From contig NC_020908.1 in assembly GCF_000155735.2 (NCBI RefSeq), positions 4,711,501 through 4,775,500 of the forward strand: a stretch of DNA of 64,000 bases, written 5' to 3'. Origin of the DNA: Octadecabacter arcticus 238 (GTDB lineage: Bacteria; Pseudomonadota; Alphaproteobacteria; Rhodobacterales; Rhodobacteraceae). Made by a program: the position numbers and the translations under genes. Shown here piece after piece: positions 55,889 through 64,000 of this stretch (within the stretch, counting starts at the first letter, position 1; every line of letters starts with the position of its first letter). The notes under the pieces are model-generated. The model was not told the DNA's origin and did not search any database. It saw only the letters and a list, made by a program, of their open reading frames with translations.

Positions 55889-56466
55889 TGATCTATTCCA
55901 CAGGAAGCCATACCAAATTTTATCACCGATTTCACGTCGTCTGGACAACAAAATACCGATACAAAGTTATGCGCGGTGAGATGCGTGAGCGTATCCGTGA
56001 AATCATTATCCAAACATGCCGAGAACTTGGCGTGCATATTGAGAAGGGCGTATTGTCGACCGATCACGTCCACATGTTCATATCGGTCCCGCCTCAGATA
56101 GCATTGTCAAAGGTGATGATGCGGATCAAGGGACGCTCGTCTTATAAGATACAGCGCGAGTTTCCCGAACTGCGCAAACGGTACTCGGGCCAGCGGTTTT
56201 GGGCTCGCGGATTTTTCTCAACAACTAGCGGCAATGTCACTGACGCTGTCATACTTCAGTATCTTGAATTACATTCAAAAAGGGAACCTTGGATTCAAAC
56301 ATCAAGTGCAACGGTTGATTTGAAGGCCGCGATTTCGTCGGCCATGGCTTCAGCGGGTGTTCTCCAACCGAGAGTTTTTCTCGGACGGTTGTTCATCAGG
56401 TTTGCAACGTCGTTCAGCCATGTTTGGCTTGCACCGTTCAGGTCAGTTCCTTTGGGCATGTACTGA
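55888..56466 (+). CDS. tnpA: IS200/IS605 transposase TnpA, copy 2, C-terminus altered by IS30
   Basis: Residues 1-134 match copy 1 with one or two changes, keeping STDHVHMFISV and the Tyr segment AVILQYLELH. The IS30 insertion at 56289 replaces only the last five residues (TGVSR in copy 1). It then adds about 60 residues read from the IS30 antisense strand until the stop at 56466. All catalytic parts survive, so the protein might still act in trans on copy 1. Confidence 0.85.
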   Translation: MIYSTGSHTKFYHRFHVVWTTKYRYKVMRGEMRERIREIIIQTCRELGVHIEKGVLSTDHVHMFISVPPQIALSKVMMRIKGRSSYKIQREFPELRKRYSGQRFWARGFFSTTSGNVTDAVILQYLELHSKREPWIQTSSATVDLKAAISSAMASAGVLQPRVFLGRLFIRFATSFSHVWLAPFRSVPLGMY

Positions 56467-57372
56467 CGCAGCAGTCCGTTGGTGTTCTCGTTGCTGCCAC
56501 GCTGCCAAGGCGCATGCGGATCGCAGAACCAGATATCGATCTTCAACCGTCTGGCGAGTTCGGGGTGGCAGGCCATTTCGGAGCCGCGGTCGTAGGTCAT
56601 GCTCTTGCGCAAAGCAGCGGGTAGTCGTCTCATCTGGCGGGTGAAGCTGTCGAGCGCGGCCTCGGCCCCATTGCCGTCCATTTTGCAAAGAATGACAAAG
56701 CGTGTCTTGCGCTCGACCAAGGTCCCCACTGACGAGCGATTGAATGCGCCCTTGATGAGGTCGCCCTCCCAATGGCCTGGTACCAGTCGCGCTTCGATCT
56801 CTTCAGGGCGGTTGATAATGCGCAATGATTCCGGGACCATAGCACTGCCCGCCGCTGTCCTGCGCTTGAGCCCACGCTTAGGCTTCGCTTGACGCAACGC
56901 CTCGATCATCGCCGCCTTCAGCCCACCACGTGGCTGCGCGTAAATCGCGGCATAGATGGTCTCATGGCTCACATGGGCGGATGGATCATCAGGCTTCATG
57001 AGACGCAGTCTCTGCGCAATCTGCTCAGGCGACCAGTGCAGATGTACGAGCTTGCCATGAACGAAACGATAAAGATCGCTCCCCTCCACAAGCTTGCGCT
57101 CGCGGCGGCAGCGCGCACGCCGGGCATCATAGGCCTGCCGCGCCGCTTGCGGGCAATAGCTGCCGTCTTCCTGCCGACCTCGCGCCAGCTCACGGCAGAT
57201 CGTGCTCGCCGGGCGATGCAAAAGCTGGCCGATCAACCGCTGACTGCTGCCCCTATTATGCTCGGCTAATATCACGCCACGGTCCTCGCTGCTGAGGTGC
57301 TTGCTTCGTATGTCCATCACAACATCCTATGCCCAAAGGGCTCTGAGTGTTGCATTTGAAACTTGAGCCTAA
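56289..57372 (-). mobile_element. IS30-family element (1084 bp, GAACC duplication) inside IS200/IS605 copy 2
   Basis: The ends form 24-bp imperfect inverted repeats, both reading TT..G..TCAA...TCAA.TGCAAC inwards. GAACC occurs at 56284-56288 and again at 57373-57377, once in the uninterrupted copy 1 sequence. The single transposase gene fills nearly the whole element. Its insertion postdates the IS200/IS605 insertion. Confidence 0.92.
56295..57320 (-). CDS. IS30-family transposase
   Basis: The 341-residue protein has the IS30 N-terminal helix-turn-helix region (LSSEDRGVILAEHNRGSSQR; RPASTICRELARG) and the second HTH-like segment LHWSPEQIAQRL. The DDE core has Asp in GHWEGDLIKG, Asp in TYDRGSEMACH and Glu in RGSNENTNGLLRQY. 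The frame is intact. It ends 6 bp inside the left end of the element, so the element may be active. Confidence 0.93.
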   Translation of the reverse strand: MMDIRSKHLSSEDRGVILAEHNRGSSQRLIGQLLHRPASTICRELARGRQEDGSYCPQAARQAYDARRARCRRERKLVEGSDLYRFVHGKLVHLHWSPEQIAQRLRLMKPDDPSAHVSHETIYAAIYAQPRGGLKAAMIEALRQAKPKRGLKRRTAAGSAMVPESLRIINRPEEIEARLVPGHWEGDLIKGAFNRSSVGTLVERKTRFVILCKMDGNGAEAALDSFTRQMRRLPAALRKSMTYDRGSEMACHPELARRLKIDIWFCDPHAPWQRGSNENTNGLLRQYMPKGTDLNGASQTWLNDVANLMNNRPRKTLGWRTPAEAMADEIAAFKSTVALDV

Positions 57373-57481
57373 GAACCTACCGGCGTCAGCCGGTAGTCGT
57401 TCAGTGCAATGACTGACGAAGTTGGTAAAGCTGAACTAATACCAGTGGCTATAATATCTGACTCATTTTTTTGGTTTTATA

Positions 57482-58670
57482 CTCCCGCGCCTGAATTGAC
57501 CTGAGGTTTTCCCCTCAAATCACTTTGTATTCCTTGAGCGATATGACGCGGAAGTTGTCGGTGACGGTGTCGCGGAACTCTGGCCATTTTTCTGGCAGGG
57601 TCTTGCGGAAGAAGTCGAAAATGGCTTCTGTGAATTGGTTGAACGTTGCATAGTGCCGATTGTGGGTGACCCATTTGTGCATAACACCCCAAAGACGCTC
57701 GATCGGGTTGAGGTGCGGGGCATATGCTGGCAAGAAATGCAACTTCACCCGACGTTCTGGGCTGTCCAGCCATGGCTGTAGTATCTTGGCATGATGATAG
57801 CGGGCATTGTCGACAAAGACGTGGATGGCCGTCTTGGTTTGGTTGTTGCGTTCCAACTTTTCCAGCATCTGTCGGGTTGTCTGGGCATTGATCTTCTCGC
57901 CTTCCACAAAGGTGAACTGGAAAGTCTCAAGGTCAAGCGCGCCCTGAATGTTGAGCCGCTTGCGCCCTGATGTCGCCTTCAGGGCCGTCTTTTGTCCCTT
58001 GGGGAACCAACCATGGGCGGGGCGGCTCTGGTGTTCGGGGTGGACAGCGTCCGAAAAGACAACCATCTCATCTGCGGCCAACCCGTTCATCAGGGCCTCA
58101 TATTTGGCAATAAACGCAGCCTGCTTGGCTTCATCGGCCTGTGCAGGCAGCAATTGTGGTTTCTTATACGCGAACCCCAGGCGGCGCATCAGCTTGGCGG
58201 CTCCCGACGTGCTGTAGTTTTGGTCGCACTCGGCTAGAACATAGGCACAGACCTCATCGGCATTGCGGGCAGGCTGCGCGGTGAAATGGGCTCTCACCGC
58301 CTGCTCTTGCACGACGGACAAATGACCCTGACGCTGGCTGTAGTCCTTCAGACCGAAAAACGATAGTCCCGCACCGGCAAAGGCAAATCGCCACTCCGTC
58401 AAAACTGTCGGGCCAATATCCAAAATCCGGCAAACCGTTCCGGCGTCTTCTCCTGCGTCCAAAAGAAGAAACGCGCGCGCCCGTTTCCAAACAAGGGCGT
58501 CAACTTTGCGGCGGCGGCAAAGCGCTTCAAGTGCTATGCGCTGCTCGTCGGATAAGGAGACTGTTTTGTATTGCTTGCTCATAAACTCAAAATACAGACT
58601 GAACCGCCTTTGGCCATGCGACGAAGTGAATCGCAGGCCCAAAATCGTCAGGTCAATTCAGGCGCAGGAG
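57482..58670 (-). mobile_element. IS630-family element B (1189 bp) nested in element A
   Basis: The ends are near-identical inverted repeats of about 30 bp, CTCCCGCGCCTGAATTGACC on the left and CTCCTGCGCCTGAATTGACC as complement of the right. They are flanked by TA at 57480-57481 and 58671-58672. The transposase gene is on the minus strand and intact. The end sequences are unrelated to those of element A, so this is a different member of the family. Confidence 0.92.
57515..58582 (-). CDS. IS630-family transposase of element B
   Basis: The 355-residue protein has an N-terminal helix-turn-helix (DAGTVCRILDIGPTVLTEWR) and a winged-helix part (NYSTSGAAKLMRRLGFAYKK). The DDE core has Asp in VVFSDAVHPEHQ, Asp in HVFVDNARYHHAK and Glu in PHLNPIERLWGVMHKWV, with the NPIE motif typical of IS630. 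The frame opens further upstream, but MSKQYKTVSLSDEQR at 58582 is the natural start. Confidence 0.93.
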   Translation of the reverse strand: MSKQYKTVSLSDEQRIALEALCRRRKVDALVWKRARAFLLLDAGEDAGTVCRILDIGPTVLTEWRFAFAGAGLSFFGLKDYSQRQGHLSVVQEQAVRAHFTAQPARNADEVCAYVLAECDQNYSTSGAAKLMRRLGFAYKKPQLLPAQADEAKQAAFIAKYEALMNGLAADEMVVFSDAVHPEHQSRPAHGWFPKGQKTALKATSGRKRLNIQGALDLETFQFTFVEGEKINAQTTRQMLEKLERNNQTKTAIHVFVDNARYHHAKILQPWLDSPERRVKLHFLPAYAPHLNPIERLWGVMHKWVTHNRHYATFNQFTEAIFDFFRKTLPEKWPEFRDTVTDNFRVISLKEYKVI

Positions 58671-58723
58671 TATAATTTTTGGCAAACTCTGAATCAATGA
58701 CCTCCATAGATTGGGAGGTGCTC

Positions 58724-59787
58724 ATGGGTGGAGCCATAAAAATTACGCGCACGGATATGTCTGCGTAAGATTTGCGCCGTGCGGCAAAGCGAACCAAGGA
58801 TGGGCGGGTTGTACGGCGACTACTGGCCATAGCGCTGGTGCTTGATGGGGTGGATCGTGAAACGGCTGCCCGCAGCAGTGGTATGGATCGACAAACACTT
58901 CGAGATTGGGCGCATCGCTTTAACGCAGAAGGCATTGAGGGGTTATCGGATCGGAATGGCAAGGGGGCAAAACCACGGTTGTCGCCCAAGCAACAGGCGC
59001 AATTTGTGGCTTGGGTGGAGGCCGGGCCCGACCCAGTAAAAGATGGCGTAGTACGATGGCGTTGTGTCGACTTGCAGGCTCGTGTTGAAGAGGAGTTCGA
59101 CGTGAAACTGCATGTGCGTACGATTGGGAAATATCTAACCAAGCATGGCTTTCGCCGCCTGTCTGTGCATCCAGAGCATCCGAAAACTGATCGCGAAGCG
59201 CAGCAGACTTTTAAAAAAACTTTACCAGCCTCGTAAACGATACTCTGCCAGAACATGCAAAGGGGAAGCCTCTTGAGGTATGGTTCCAAGATGAAGCCCG
59301 CGTTGGACAACAGGGGACACTCACCCGTAAATGGGCCAAGCGTGGAACTCGCCCGCGCGCACCCCGTGATATACGCTTCAAATGGAGTTATATCTTTGGT
59401 GCCGCTTGTCCCGCACGTGGTACCGCCGCAGGTCTCGTCCTGCCCTACGTCAACGCCGAGGCTATGGGGCTGCATCTTGATGAGATCGCAAAAGCTGTCG
59501 CACCCGGCTCACATGCCTTGCTGATTGTTGATGGGGCGGGGTGGCATGGCGCAAAATGTTTGCAGGTGCCAGATAAAATTACTCTCGTTAAGCTGCCACC
59601 GTATTCACCCGAACTGAACCCCATGGAAAACGTCTGGGCTTATCTGCGAGCCAATAAACTCGCAATCACAGTTTTCGACACCTATGACGAAATACTCGAC
59701 AAATGTGCACAAGCTTGGAACTTCTTTGCGAACGACCCAGAGCGAATAAGTTCAATCACAGATCGAGAATGGGCAAGGGTCACTTAA
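58724..59787 (+). pseudogene. IS630-family transposase of element A, with an early stop and a frame change at A7
   Basis: The frame starts MGGAIKITRTDMSA at 58724, meets TAA at 58766-58768, and continues in frame with DLRRAAKRTKDGRVVRRLL and the helix-turn-helix TAARSSGMDRQTLRDWA. At a run of seven As (59213-59219) coding moves to the -1 frame. It continues through WFQDEARVGQ, LLIVDGAGWHG and SPELNPMENVWAYL, which hold the DDE residues. The A7 step may be programmed ribosomal frameshifting, known for some IS630 elements. The early TAA disables the normal start. Confidence 0.85.
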
Positions 59788-60363
59788 TTCGGCCGTTGGT
59801 ATAAGTGTGCCCGCCTTGTCTGAAGTCGCGGTTATGATCGCAGCTTTTAGTGGTGGCGGCGGCGCTGTTGCGACGGCAATTGTTTCAGATTTCGCAAATT
59901 ACGATCGTGCCGTGTTGCAATGGCAGGGCGACGTTTCAGTTACGTTGAGCGCTTATGAAAACGATGCAACGTTTGGCGATGACAACCATATTCACGTCGA
60001 TAATCCTGGTGACATGGACCGCCTTCAGAGCGCGACTGGTGGGTATTTGGTGCGTCTTGGTGACGGATCGGTCGGTGATGGCTTGATGGCCGAGGTCTAC
60101 ACCTTCCCCAGTGGAATGACGGGAGCGGCCCCGAATGTTAAATTGGTTGCCGAAGCTGAGATAACGTCAGGAAACTGCGGACAAGAGCTTAACGCGCAAA
60201 GCATTCAAGTGTCCCCGAGTGGTGGGACAGCTGCGTTGGATTTAACGATGATTATGCCTGAATGCGATACAGTTGGTGACTTTCTGATCTTGCAAAACAT
60301 GTTTGAGGACCTGACAATCGCGTCGAGATAACGTGGATTAAATTTAAAGCAGCTAAGATAATT

Positions 60364-61899
60364 TTGAGATGTGCGGCGGTTTTCGTCGCACATTTCGTTT
60401 GTGCAGTGGGGTTGGCCGTGCAGGACGTGGTGTTTCAAAGTGCGGATGAAGGCGATGCAGTTACTGGGCGACTTGTCGCTTTTTGATGGTGAGAACGCTA
60501 CCGTTGCGACCGACACCGTGTTGGTGACGTTCAGGGCAGAAGGGGTGATGTATGACGGGGCGGATTGTCCGGATCTGGTCGAATATGTCCCGTCTCTGCG
60601 GATGACTGGCGCGGCACAGATGGGCGATCTTTTGTTACCCACTTGGATCGACGTCTATGCCCGTGACAATGGCTAGAACGTGCGTGAAGACGCACGAGGC
60701 TTTCAGGGTCACAACTCTGATGGTGCGTTAGTGTTTTGCAATCACAGTTGTGACGCTAGAAGGCGCGTTTTCGAACTTTGTGAACCATGAGGCCGACGTG
60801 TTGCTGGTTATGCGTGAACTGCGCAATATTAAATTGCAGATCGCTGTTGAAGCAGGGCTTGGTCAGCTAAATCTATCGCGGCAGATGCGGATACTTGCAT
60901 TGGATGCCCTAGTGCCTGTGACGTCTGCATCGTCAGGTGTGCGGTCAATTTCCATAGGTGATCTAACAGCAGAACTGGCCGGAACGCGCAGTGAGTTTGA
61001 GGTTCATCTCAGAACTGACTTGGACGGTCAAATTCAGGGGTTCGAGGATCGGTTCATGCGGCCATTTGGATTGGCATTGGATCCGCCAGATGTGTCTCAT
61101 GAAACTGTTGACGCGTTGTTAGGGGCAGTCGCGGAGGCGGAGCATGGGCTGACGTTGTTGCCATTTGGTGCGACAAGAAACACGCAACCGCTAGTGTTGA
61201 CGGGCCCATGTGGGCTTAGGTCAGACGCTCGGTTTCTGACAATGAAAACAGAAGACAAACTGCTGACATTCACGATGTTTATGCATCTGCCGCAACGTCG
61301 GCAGCACCATCAGATGGTGGATTTCTTGATTGGTTGCGATCCCCGCCCGCGCAATTGGTGATCCGACGGGCCGGATTTGTAGACCTTGCGGCGGTGCCGA
61401 TCCCGTTGTCGGATCAGGGTGATCGATTGGCCAATGCGATTGTGAACGCAGGATTAGAAATCCTGCTGGCAGAACTACAGCGCATGATAGGTCTGCTGTC
61501 GCCGCGCGTGCACATGTCCAGCACGTTTCGATTTGATTCGGGGTCGACGCGGCTTGACGTGCAGTCGCGGTCCAACGTGATGCAGTTGGCGCAAGCGATC
61601 CGCGACCGTCGCTTAGGCGGGCGAAAATTAATGTTGTTGGATTTAGCGACGGACGCGGGCCTGCAACAGCAAACCGCGATTTGTCTTCCGCCCGCGCCGA
61701 AGCCGTGCGCCGAGATCAAACCCGTGCACTTGGCGGGAGTTTTCCAGCAAACGTGGCGATTGATACCGCTGCATTCGGGGAGGCATAACCAATAGCCCGC
61801 GACGACACAATTTGGGGTCAGCAGACCAATCGTCGGGTTGAGCTGTGGGTGCGAGACGCGTCATGGACGAGACACACTAGATCAGACCCTGAGATTTGA
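60364..61899 (+). pseudogene. Periplasmic substrate-binding (PstS-like) protein with OmpA-type C-terminus, six lesions
   Basis: The intact relative would have a signal peptide (CAAVFVAHFVCAVGLAV), a phosphate-binding-like domain (VMYDGADCPDLVEYVPSL; ILALDALVPVTSASSGVRSI; PPAQLVIRRAGFVDLA) and an OmpA-like end (TFRFDSGSTRLDVQSRSN; GQQTNRRVELWVRDASW). Lesions seen: an extra T at 60480-60484, TAG at 60674-60676, an extra T at 60734-60737, a lost G near 61328, a lost G near 61639, and TAA at 61786-61788. The start is unclear (TTG 60364 or earlier). It directly follows the broken secreted-protein gene, and its end overlaps radC. Confidence 0.8.
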
Positions 61900-62674
61900 A
61901 GCTGAGTTCCCGTGACCGGCCGATAATAAGGTGGTCGTGCAGCGAGATGTTCAACGCCTTAGCCGCGTCATGAATTTGCATCGTCATTGCGATGTCTTCG
62001 TTGGATGGGGTTGGATCGCCTGATGGGTGGTTGTGTACTAGAATCAGCGACGAGGCGTTGAGTTCCAGCGCGCGTTTCACGACCTCACGTGGGTAGACGG
62101 GGACGTGATCGACCGTGCCGTTGCCTTGCGCCTCATCCGCGATGAGGACGTTTTTGCGATCAAGGAATAGAACGCGGAATTGTTCCGTGTCGCGGTGCGC
62201 CATAACCGTATGGCAGTAATCCAGCACCGCATCCCATGAACTGATGACGTGGCGCTGCATCACTTTCGCACGGGCCATACGGTGGGTCACAGTCTCCATG
62301 ACCTTTAGTTCAAGCGCGACTGCCGTTCCTACCCCGTGGACTCGTTCCAGACGTGCGATAGGGGCCGAGAGGACCCCGTTAAGATCGCCAAACGTTTCAA
62401 TCAACAGCCGCGCGAGTGGTTTGACATCCTGTCGCGGGATAGCGCGAAACAGTGTGAGTTCGAGGATTTCATAATCTGGCATGGCAGCCGCCCCACCGGT
62501 AAGAAAGCGGTGGCGCAGTCGTTTGTGATGATCGGCAAGATATGACGGTTGTTTGCCAGATTTACTGGTCGGCAGCGCAGGGACATTGTCGACTTCATCG
62601 CGATCAAGCGTGATCGGGGTCGCAGTATCGAGCGATAGAAGCGGGGCTTCGGCAAAGGCGGAGGCATGTTTCAT
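61877..62674 (-). CDS. radC: RadC family protein (JAB/MPN domain)
   Basis: The 265-residue protein has an N-terminal helix-hairpin-helix-like part (LIETFGDLNGVLSAPIARLE). The C-terminal JAB metalloprotease-like domain has VFLDRKNVLIADEAQGNGTV and the HxH...D motif LVHNHPSGDPTPSNEDI. The old DNA-repair role is doubted; its function is still open. The gene ends by overlapping the tail of the decayed OmpA-type gene. dnaJ lies upstream on the same strand, 51 bp away. Confidence 0.9.
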   Translation of the reverse strand: MKHASAFAEAPLLSLDTATPITLDRDEVDNVPALPTSKSGKQPSYLADHHKRLRHRFLTGGAAAMPDYEILELTLFRAIPRQDVKPLARLLIETFGDLNGVLSAPIARLERVHGVGTAVALELKVMETVTHRMARAKVMQRHVISSWDAVLDYCHTVMAHRDTEQFRVLFLDRKNVLIADEAQGNGTVDHVPVYPREVVKRALELNASSLILVHNHPSGDPTPSNEDIAMTMQIHDAAKALNISLHDHLIIGRSRELSFKSQGLI

Positions 62675-62725
62675 GCCCCCACCTTGCTCTGATTCTATTA
62701 CCGCATGGTTAACAACGCGCGAGTC

Positions 62726-63871
62726 TTACCCCTTCATCGACTCCCAAAAAGACTTCACCGATTTGAAGAAGCTAGAGCTTTGCGGGTTGTTGTCGCTCGC
62801 CAAGTCTTCGAATTCGCGCAGCAGCTCTTTTTGCTTACTTGTTAGGTTTACAGGGGTTTCGACAGCCATTTCGATGAACATGTCACCTGGCCCACCGCCG
62901 CGCAGGGCCGGCATACCTTTGGCGCGCAGACGCATTTGGCGACCTGATTGTGACCCCGCAGGAATTTTCACACGGGAACGGCCACCGTCGATTGTGGGGA
63001 CCTCAATATCGCCGCCAAGCGCCGCTGTCGCCATAGAGACTGGCACGCGACAGAACAGATTATTGACTTCGCGTTCAAACAGGTCGTGGTCGCGTACTTC
63101 GATGAAGATATAAAGATCACCTGTTGGACCGCCGCGCATGCCAGCTTCGCCTTCGCCTGCAAGACGGATTCTTGTGCCGGTTTCGACACCTGCAGGGATG
63201 TTAACGGAAAGCGATTTTTCTTTTTCGACGCGGCCCGCCCCATGACATTCATGACATGGGTTTTTGATCGTCTGACCCATGCCATTACAGGTCGGACAGG
63301 TTCGTTCGACGGTAAAGAAACCTTGTTGCGCCCGCACTTTGCCCATGCCGGAACACGTGGGGCATGTCTGGGGTTCAGATCCGCCCTCCGCACCCGTGCC
63401 TTTGCACGATCCGCATCCAACTGCCGTTGGGACGGTGACCGTTTTTTGCAGGCCAGCGAAGGCCTCTTCTAAGGTAATACGCAAATTGTAGCGCAAGTCA
63501 TTGCCACGCGACGCGCGTGATTGGCGGCCAGCGCCGCGCGCGCCGCCCACGTTGCCAAATAGGTCGTCAAAAATATCGGAGAACGCAGACCCAAAGTCGC
63601 CTTGACCGCCCGCGCCGGGCCGTCCGCCGCCACCGCCCATTCCGCCTTCAAATGCAGCGTGACCATACCTGTCATACGCTGCCTTTTTGTCGGCATTTTT
63701 CAGGACTTCGTAGGCCTCGCCAGCTTCTTTGAACTGACCCTCTGCGTCTGGTTTGTCTGTATTTCGGTCAGGGTGAAGTTCTTTCGCCTTTTGGCGATAG
63801 CCCTTTTTGATCTCATCGGCGCTTGCGCCCTTTGAGAGACCCAGAATCTCATAGTAATCGCGTTTTGACAT
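62726..63871 (-). CDS. dnaJ: Chaperone protein DnaJ
   Basis: The 381-residue protein has a J domain with the HPD motif ([13 protein letters not shown]), a Gly-rich linker ([16 protein letters not shown]), and four zinc-binding CxxCxGxG repeats ([32 protein letters not shown]). The C-terminal substrate domains follow. It delivers clients to DnaK and stimulates its ATPase. AAGGGGAA gives a good ribosome-binding site. It follows dnaK with a 70-bp gap that holds a strong inverted repeat. grpE, the third partner, is at 5 kb. Confidence 0.96.
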   Translation of the reverse strand: MSKRDYYEILGLSKGASADEIKKGYRQKAKELHPDRNTDKPDAEGQFKEAGEAYEVLKNADKKAAYDRYGHAAFEGGMGGGGGRPGAGGQGDFGSAFSDIFDDLFGNVGGARGAGRQSRASRGNDLRYNLRITLEEAFAGLQKTVTVPTAVGCGSCKGTGAEGGSEPQTCPTCSGMGKVRAQQGFFTVERTCPTCNGMGQTIKNPCHECHGAGRVEKEKSLSVNIPAGVETGTRIRLAGEGEAGMRGGPTGDLYIFIEVRDHDLFEREVNNLFCRVPVSMATAALGGDIEVPTIDGGRSRVKIPAGSQSGRQMRLRAKGMPALRGGGPGDMFIEMAVETPVNLTSKQKELLREFEDLASDNNPQSSSFFKSVKSFWESMKG

Positions 63872-63896
63872 GACCAGATTCCCCTTTTGGGAAGGA

Positions 63897-63926
63897 CAGG
63901 ACCGGCCCTATCGTGGGCCGGTCCTG
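63897..63926. repeat. 12-bp perfect inverted repeat between dnaK and dnaJ
   Basis: CAGGACCGGCCC (63897-63908) and GGGCCGGTCCTG (63915-63926) are exact complements with a 6-base loop. No T run follows on either strand, so it is more likely a partial terminator, an RNA-stability element or processing site that lowers dnaJ relative to dnaK. Confidence 0.7.
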
Positions 63927-63941
63927 AAATTTCACCAAAGC

Positions 63942-64000
63942 TTAGGCGCGCTTGTCGCCGTCGAGGTCTTCGAAGTCTGCATCGACGATATCTTCGTCGG
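63942..64000 (-). CDS. dnaK: Chaperone DnaK (C-terminal tail only, gene continues past the window)
   Basis: Only the last 19 codons are visible, reading DEDIVDADFEDLDGDKRA before the stop. This acidic tail, containing a D-x-V-D-A-D-F-E-type motif, is characteristic of DnaK C-termini. Position just upstream of dnaJ on the same strand supports it. The rest lies beyond position 64000. Confidence 0.85.
   Translation of the reverse strand, partial: DEDIVDADFEDLDGDKRA

Larger units (their letters stand above)
55761..57404 (+). mobile_element. IS200/IS605-family element, copy 2, interrupted by IS30
   Basis: This copy begins after TTTAC and ends GTTCAG, as copy 1 does. Subtracting the IS30 element and its 5-bp duplication leaves exactly 555 bp, the length of copy 1. 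The few base differences from copy 1 show recent common origin. The IS30 element sits near the 3' end of tnpA, separating the right-end hairpin (57377-57395) from the rest by about 1.1 kb. It lies within the secreted-protein pseudogene. Confidence 0.93.
57442..59801 (+). mobile_element. IS630-family element A, interrupted by a second IS630-family element
   Basis: The outer ends match as inverted repeats (CCAGTGGCTATAAT on the left; CCAACGGCCGAATT as complement of the right). They are flanked by TA, the IS630 target. The inner element at 57482-58670 lies 40 bp inside the left end, upstream of the transposase gene. Net length is about 1.17 kb. The right junction reads TATA, so the end is certain only within 2 bp. 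Target frame is restored if one TA belongs to the element. Confidence 0.88.
55222..60331 (+). pseudogene. Secreted protein of unknown function, broken by a nonsense codon and two nests of insertion sequences
   Basis: The N-terminal part (55222-55760) starts with a signal-anchor (KIGMAAGTFSVALGIGFIM) and a proline/acid-rich stretch. A TAG at 55597-55599 interrupts it, but the frame continues as IDCVSSMEATAGAAASIGLT and TIHHQGMMFT. It resumes after the first nest at 57405-57441 (AMTDEVGKAELI) and after the second at 59804-60331 (VPALSEVAVMIAAFSGGGGA through DYDRAVLQWQGD-like FANYDRAVLQWQGD). Removing the elements gives one frame of about 367 codons. The HHxGMMFT-type core recurs in roseobacter envelope proteins, from memory; the function is not known. 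Confidence 0.85.

Noticed and set aside
63897..63926. Rho-independent terminator after dnaK
   Set aside because: The stem is strong but no T run follows on the minus strand, so full termination is not supported.

Overview
The window looks like a chromosomal segment of a marine alphaproteobacterium of the order Rhodobacterales (Roseobacter group). This rests on gene order (parAB; hemW-rdgB-rph divergent from hrcA-grpE; rimP-nusA-ylxR-infB; ppiC-argJ-mutT divergent from secA; dnaK-dnaJ) and on protein sequence character. The high insertion-sequence load and many fresh pseudogenes recall Octadecabacter-like genomes; that genus guess is inference.

Layout. 1-11.5 kb is housekeeping: chromosome partitioning (parA end, parB), haem chaperone hemW, NTP clean-up rdgB, RNase PH, heat-shock repressor hrcA, grpE, mutS, malic enzyme and a ribokinase-like kinase. 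11.5-15.3 kb is decayed: msrA is frameshifted and a class IV aminotransferase is split by a DDE insertion sequence with a 4-bp target duplication. 15.3-26.5 kb holds argG, two NUDIX enzymes, hslO, cca, a LysE exporter, a paired ABC exporter, an RNA methyltransferase, an L,D-transpeptidase and a CAP-domain protein. 26.6-30.3 kb holds a frameshifted second L,D-transpeptidase and a duplicated 63-residue membrane-protein gene with its terminator; the copies are separated by an IS200/IS605 element and an IS66-family element. 30.3-43.6 kb has hemH, a methyltransferase, comF, grxC, a nitrilase-family amidase, a MarR regulator, a GNAT gene broken by an IS5-family element, ubiG, proline iminopeptidase and a peptide-type ABC importer. 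43.6-55.1 kb is the translation/secretion core (rimP, nusA, ylxR, infB, mutT, argJ, ppiC, secA) plus two tiny genes at 43609-43731 and 49406-49540.

55.2-61.9 kb is the most unusual stretch. One secreted-protein gene after secA carries a nonsense codon and two separate nests of mobile elements: an IS200/IS605 copy containing an IS30 element, and an IS630 element containing a second, different IS630 element. The ends and target duplications can be read by eye, and removing the elements restores one reading frame of about 367 codons. The next gene, a periplasmic substrate-binding/OmpA-type protein, carries six separate lesions. Two adjacent envelope genes have therefore decayed together. The window closes with radC, dnaJ and the end of dnaK.

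Eight insertion sequences from six families are resolved. I saw no tRNA or rRNA gene, CRISPR array or prophage. Several disabling mutations are single-base indels, many in short homopolymer runs, so sequencing error must be excluded before each is called a true pseudogene.
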